NCBI GenBank assembly: GCA_964442675.1
Contig: CAYUAE010000083.1
Coordinates: 1-9,063, forward strand
Source of the DNA: Methylomarinum sp964442675
GTDB lineage: Bacteria > Pseudomonadota > Gammaproteobacteria > Methylococcales > Methylomonadaceae
Direction of reading: 5' to 3'
DNA length: 9,063 bases
This document shows, one piece after another, positions 7,373-9,063 of this stretch; position 1 is the stretch's first letter; each line of letters opens with the position of its first letter. The notes beneath the pieces were generated by a model. That model was not told where the DNA came from. It saw only the letters and a list, made by a program, of their open reading frames with translations, and did not search any database. The position numbers and the translations under genes were made by a program.

Positions 7373-9063
7373 TTTCACCTCCTGACGTTTCGGGTTCAGT
7401 ATAAATTCCAGTCAGCTTGCGCTGAAATTCGTTAGTAATCAAGCGCGCATTTTGCCTGTCTCTGACCACGCGCGGGGTTATCAGTATAACCAGTTCGGTA
7501 CGTTCTTTATTCTTGTTTGTAGTGCCAAACAAAGGCCCTATCAAAGGTAATTTATGTAACCAGGGAACACCGCTTTTATCATTCGTATTTTTTTCACTGA
7601 TCAAACCACCCAAAACGATGGTTTGCCCACTTTGCACCGCCACCGAGCTTTTGATCTGGCGTTGTTGAAATGACGGCGAATTGATGCCGCCGGTGGTCGT
7701 TGAAATCACATCATCTGCTTTCTGGTCAATGTCCATAATTACCAGACCATTGGCGTTTACACGCGGCTTGATGGTTAAGGTAATGCCGGTATCGCGCATT
7801 TGAATCGTATTGGTGACCACGGTGCCGGTGTTGGTCGTGGAATTGGTATTGGTAGACTGTGACGACAAAATAGGGACTTGCTTACCAACCTGAATCGAGG
7901 CTTCCTGATTGTTCAACACCATCAGCGAGGGTGCTGAAATGACATTGGTTTTGTTATCACTGGCATTGGCTTCCAGCACGGCGCGGATATCACCGGAATT
8001 ACTGACAAAGGCATAACCAAAACCACCGGTTGCCGCACCTACGGCGATATCGGAGGCTGTTTGAGCTAAATTGAATCCTCCCGAGCTGGCCGCATGTGTT
8101 CCCCCGTTTTGATGTTGTAAAAACCATTTGATGCCATATTTTAATTTATCGCTGAGCGTCACTTCAACAATCGTCGCATCGATCAAAACCTGTAATGGCA
8201 TCACATCCAGTTTTTTGATAATGCGTTGCACCACCGCATAGTCCTGCGCACTGGCAACAACAATCAGCGCATTATTTGGTTCATCGGGGATGATTTTAAC
8301 CTCACCGATATTATTTAAATTAACCTTCTTTCTTGCTGTTGCCGTAGTTTTTTGGCCAACCTTATTGGTAATCTGAACCATTTTACGACCAGATGCAACA
8401 CTGGCCGCCTGTTTACGGTTGTTACCTGCCTGACTGAAAATATCATTCAGCGTTTCCGCCAGTTTGGTCGCATCGGCATGCTGTACTCGATAAACATTCA
8501 CTCCCCCGCCTGAAGTGACATTAGCGCGATCCAGCCTTAGAACCCAGCGTTTAATTTGCTGTAACAGAGCGGCCTTAGGCGTGATCGCCAAGACTGAGTT
8601 CATGCGTTCGATGGGAATAAACTGAATGAAACGCTCACCTTCCTGGTGATTGAAAACCTGTTCCAGCTCCTGAATCATTTTATCAGCATCGACGCTGTGC
8701 AATGGAAACAGGCCAAAAGATCGCCCTTTCAGAGTATCTACATCGAAGCTCTGCACCATTTCCATCACTCGTGCCAGTTCGTTTGCGGTTCCGGCCGCTA
8801 AAATAATATTGCGGTAACCATCCACATGCAAAATGGTTTTATCTTGTAACAAAGGCTTGATGATTTCGGCCAGCGATTCAGCCGCCACATTGCGCACCGG
8901 AATAATGCGTACCTGGTAGCCTGCCGGTAATTTTTTATTGAAGCGGTTATAGGCGTTAAATGCACTATTTCCCAAAGCATCTGATTTAGGTTGAATCTGA
9001 TACACCCCATCCTGAAAAATCAATGCCGCATTATTGATTTCAAGTAACATTTCAAGGGTGGGC
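7359..9063 (-). CDS. gspD: Type II secretion secretin GspD (5' end outside the window)
   Basis: Outer-membrane channel of the type II secretion system, a multimeric secretin that exports folded proteins from the periplasm. The gene runs off the right edge. The frame stays open to the last base, upstream of the Met at 9050, so that Met is internal. The signal peptide and most of N0 are missing. Numbering from that Met: end of N0 (1-20), N1 (about 44-108), N2 (about 110-175), N3 (about 183-285), then the secretin barrel (about 288-530). The barrel contains QVPILSS at 391-397, VPWLHKLPLIGPLFG at 495-509 and the terminal RTELVILITPRVV. N3 carries a basic, polar insertion (about 208-243). The tail after the barrel is about 35 residues, so any pilotin-binding S-domain would be short. 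PilQ and PulD-like secretins share the barrel, but the N1-N2-N3 order and the motifs favour GspD. The end overlaps yajD by 14 nt. Confidence 0.93.
   Translation of the reverse strand, partial: PTLEMLLEINNAALIFQDGVYQIQPKSDALGNSAFNAYNRFNKKLPAGYQVRIIPVRNVAAESLAEIIKPLLQDKTILHVDGYRNIILAAGTANELARVMEMVQSFDVDTLKGRSFGLFPLHSVDADKMIQELEQVFNHQEGERFIQFIPIERMNSVLAITPKAALLQQIKRWVLRLDRANVTSGGGVNVYRVQHADATKLAETLNDIFSQAGNNRKQAASVASGRKMVQITNKVGQKTTATARKKVNLNNIGEVKIIPDEPNNALIVVASAQDYAVVQRIIKKLDVMPLQVLIDATIVEVTLSDKLKYGIKWFLQHQNGGTHAASSGGFNLAQTASDIAVGAATGGFGYAFVSNSGDIRAVLEANASDNKTNVISAPSLMVLNNQEASIQVGKQVPILSSQSTNTNSTTNTGTVVTNTIQMRDTGITLTIKPRVNANGLVIMDIDQKADDVISTTTGGINSPSFQQRQIKSSVAVQSGQTIVLGGLISEKNTNDKSGVPWLHKLPLIGPLFGTTNKNKERTELVILITPRVVRDRQNARLITNEFQRKLTGIYTEPETSGGENGSI
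7378..7383 (-). promoter_or_regulatory. Strong Shine-Dalgarno for yajD inside the gspD 3' end
   Basis: A full AGGAGG on the minus strand lies 5 nt before the ATG at 7372 and is read within codons for the Ser-Gly-Gly of the GspD C-terminus. It decides the yajD start and lets yajD be translated strongly even though its start lies inside gspD. Confidence 0.85.

Noticed and set aside
7373..7378. GTG as the start of yajD, two codons before the ATG
   Set aside because: The GTG directly touches the AGGAGG, leaving no spacing, while the ATG sits at the normal 5 nt. The protein start at MAQSK is preferred.
7816..7865. Ser/Thr/Asn-rich stretch in GspD after VPILSS
   Set aside because: A polar, variable loop after the VP motif is normal in secretins, so it is not evidence of a special feature.
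9048..9050. ATG near the right edge as the true start of gspD
   Set aside because: The frame stays open upstream to the last base (Pro-Thr-Leu-Glu before the Met), there is no signal peptide, and the sequence begins within the end of the N0 domain.
1..9063. A defence system, phage, transposon, CRISPR array or novel gene cluster
   Set aside because: Every long open frame is explained by a known conserved family, the gaps are short, and I see no terminal repeats, spacer arrays or foreign-looking cargo.

Overview
The window comes from a bacterial chromosome, most likely a gammaproteobacterium. It contains close relatives of E. coli Tag, YajD and PBP1B (including a UB2H domain), plus LolA and a type II secretion secretin. 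The long MHYT-GAF-PAS-GGDEF-EAL protein and moderate GC would suit an environmental lineage such as Methylococcales, but that placement is a low-confidence guess. All six genes lie on the minus strand, so transcription runs from high to low coordinates. The gaps are short (117, 148 and 82 bases). I see no RNA gene, insertion sequence, CRISPR array, attachment site or origin.

First cluster in transcription order (9063 to 6446): the 3' part of gspD, the outer-membrane secretin of type II secretion, entering from beyond the right edge; yajD, a small HNH-nuclease-family protein whose start overlaps the end of gspD by 14 nt; and tag, 3-methyladenine DNA glycosylase I, whose GTG start follows the yajD stop codon with no base between. 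The three look like one translationally coupled unit. It combines an envelope secretion gene with one DNA-repair gene and one probable nucleic-acid gene.

Middle (6363 to 3232): a 1043-residue membrane protein with MHYT, GAF, PAS, GGDEF and EAL modules. Its cyclase and phosphodiesterase motifs both look intact, so it is predicted to make and/or break c-di-GMP in response to signals sensed at the inner membrane. A -10-like element overlapped by a short direct repeat lies just upstream.

Last cluster (3083 to 118): mrcB (PBP1B, bifunctional peptidoglycan synthase) and lolA (periplasmic lipoprotein chaperone), coupled by an ATGA overlap. Both act in envelope building, and PBP1B enzymes with a UB2H domain are known to depend on outer-membrane lipoprotein activators that the Lol system delivers.

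These are mostly conserved housekeeping genes. I found no convincing undescribed system. The points most worth a second look are the gspD-yajD-tag coupling, the single in-frame stop between yajD and tag, the mrcB-lolA coupling, and the substituted EAL motif and possible operator of the c-di-GMP gene.
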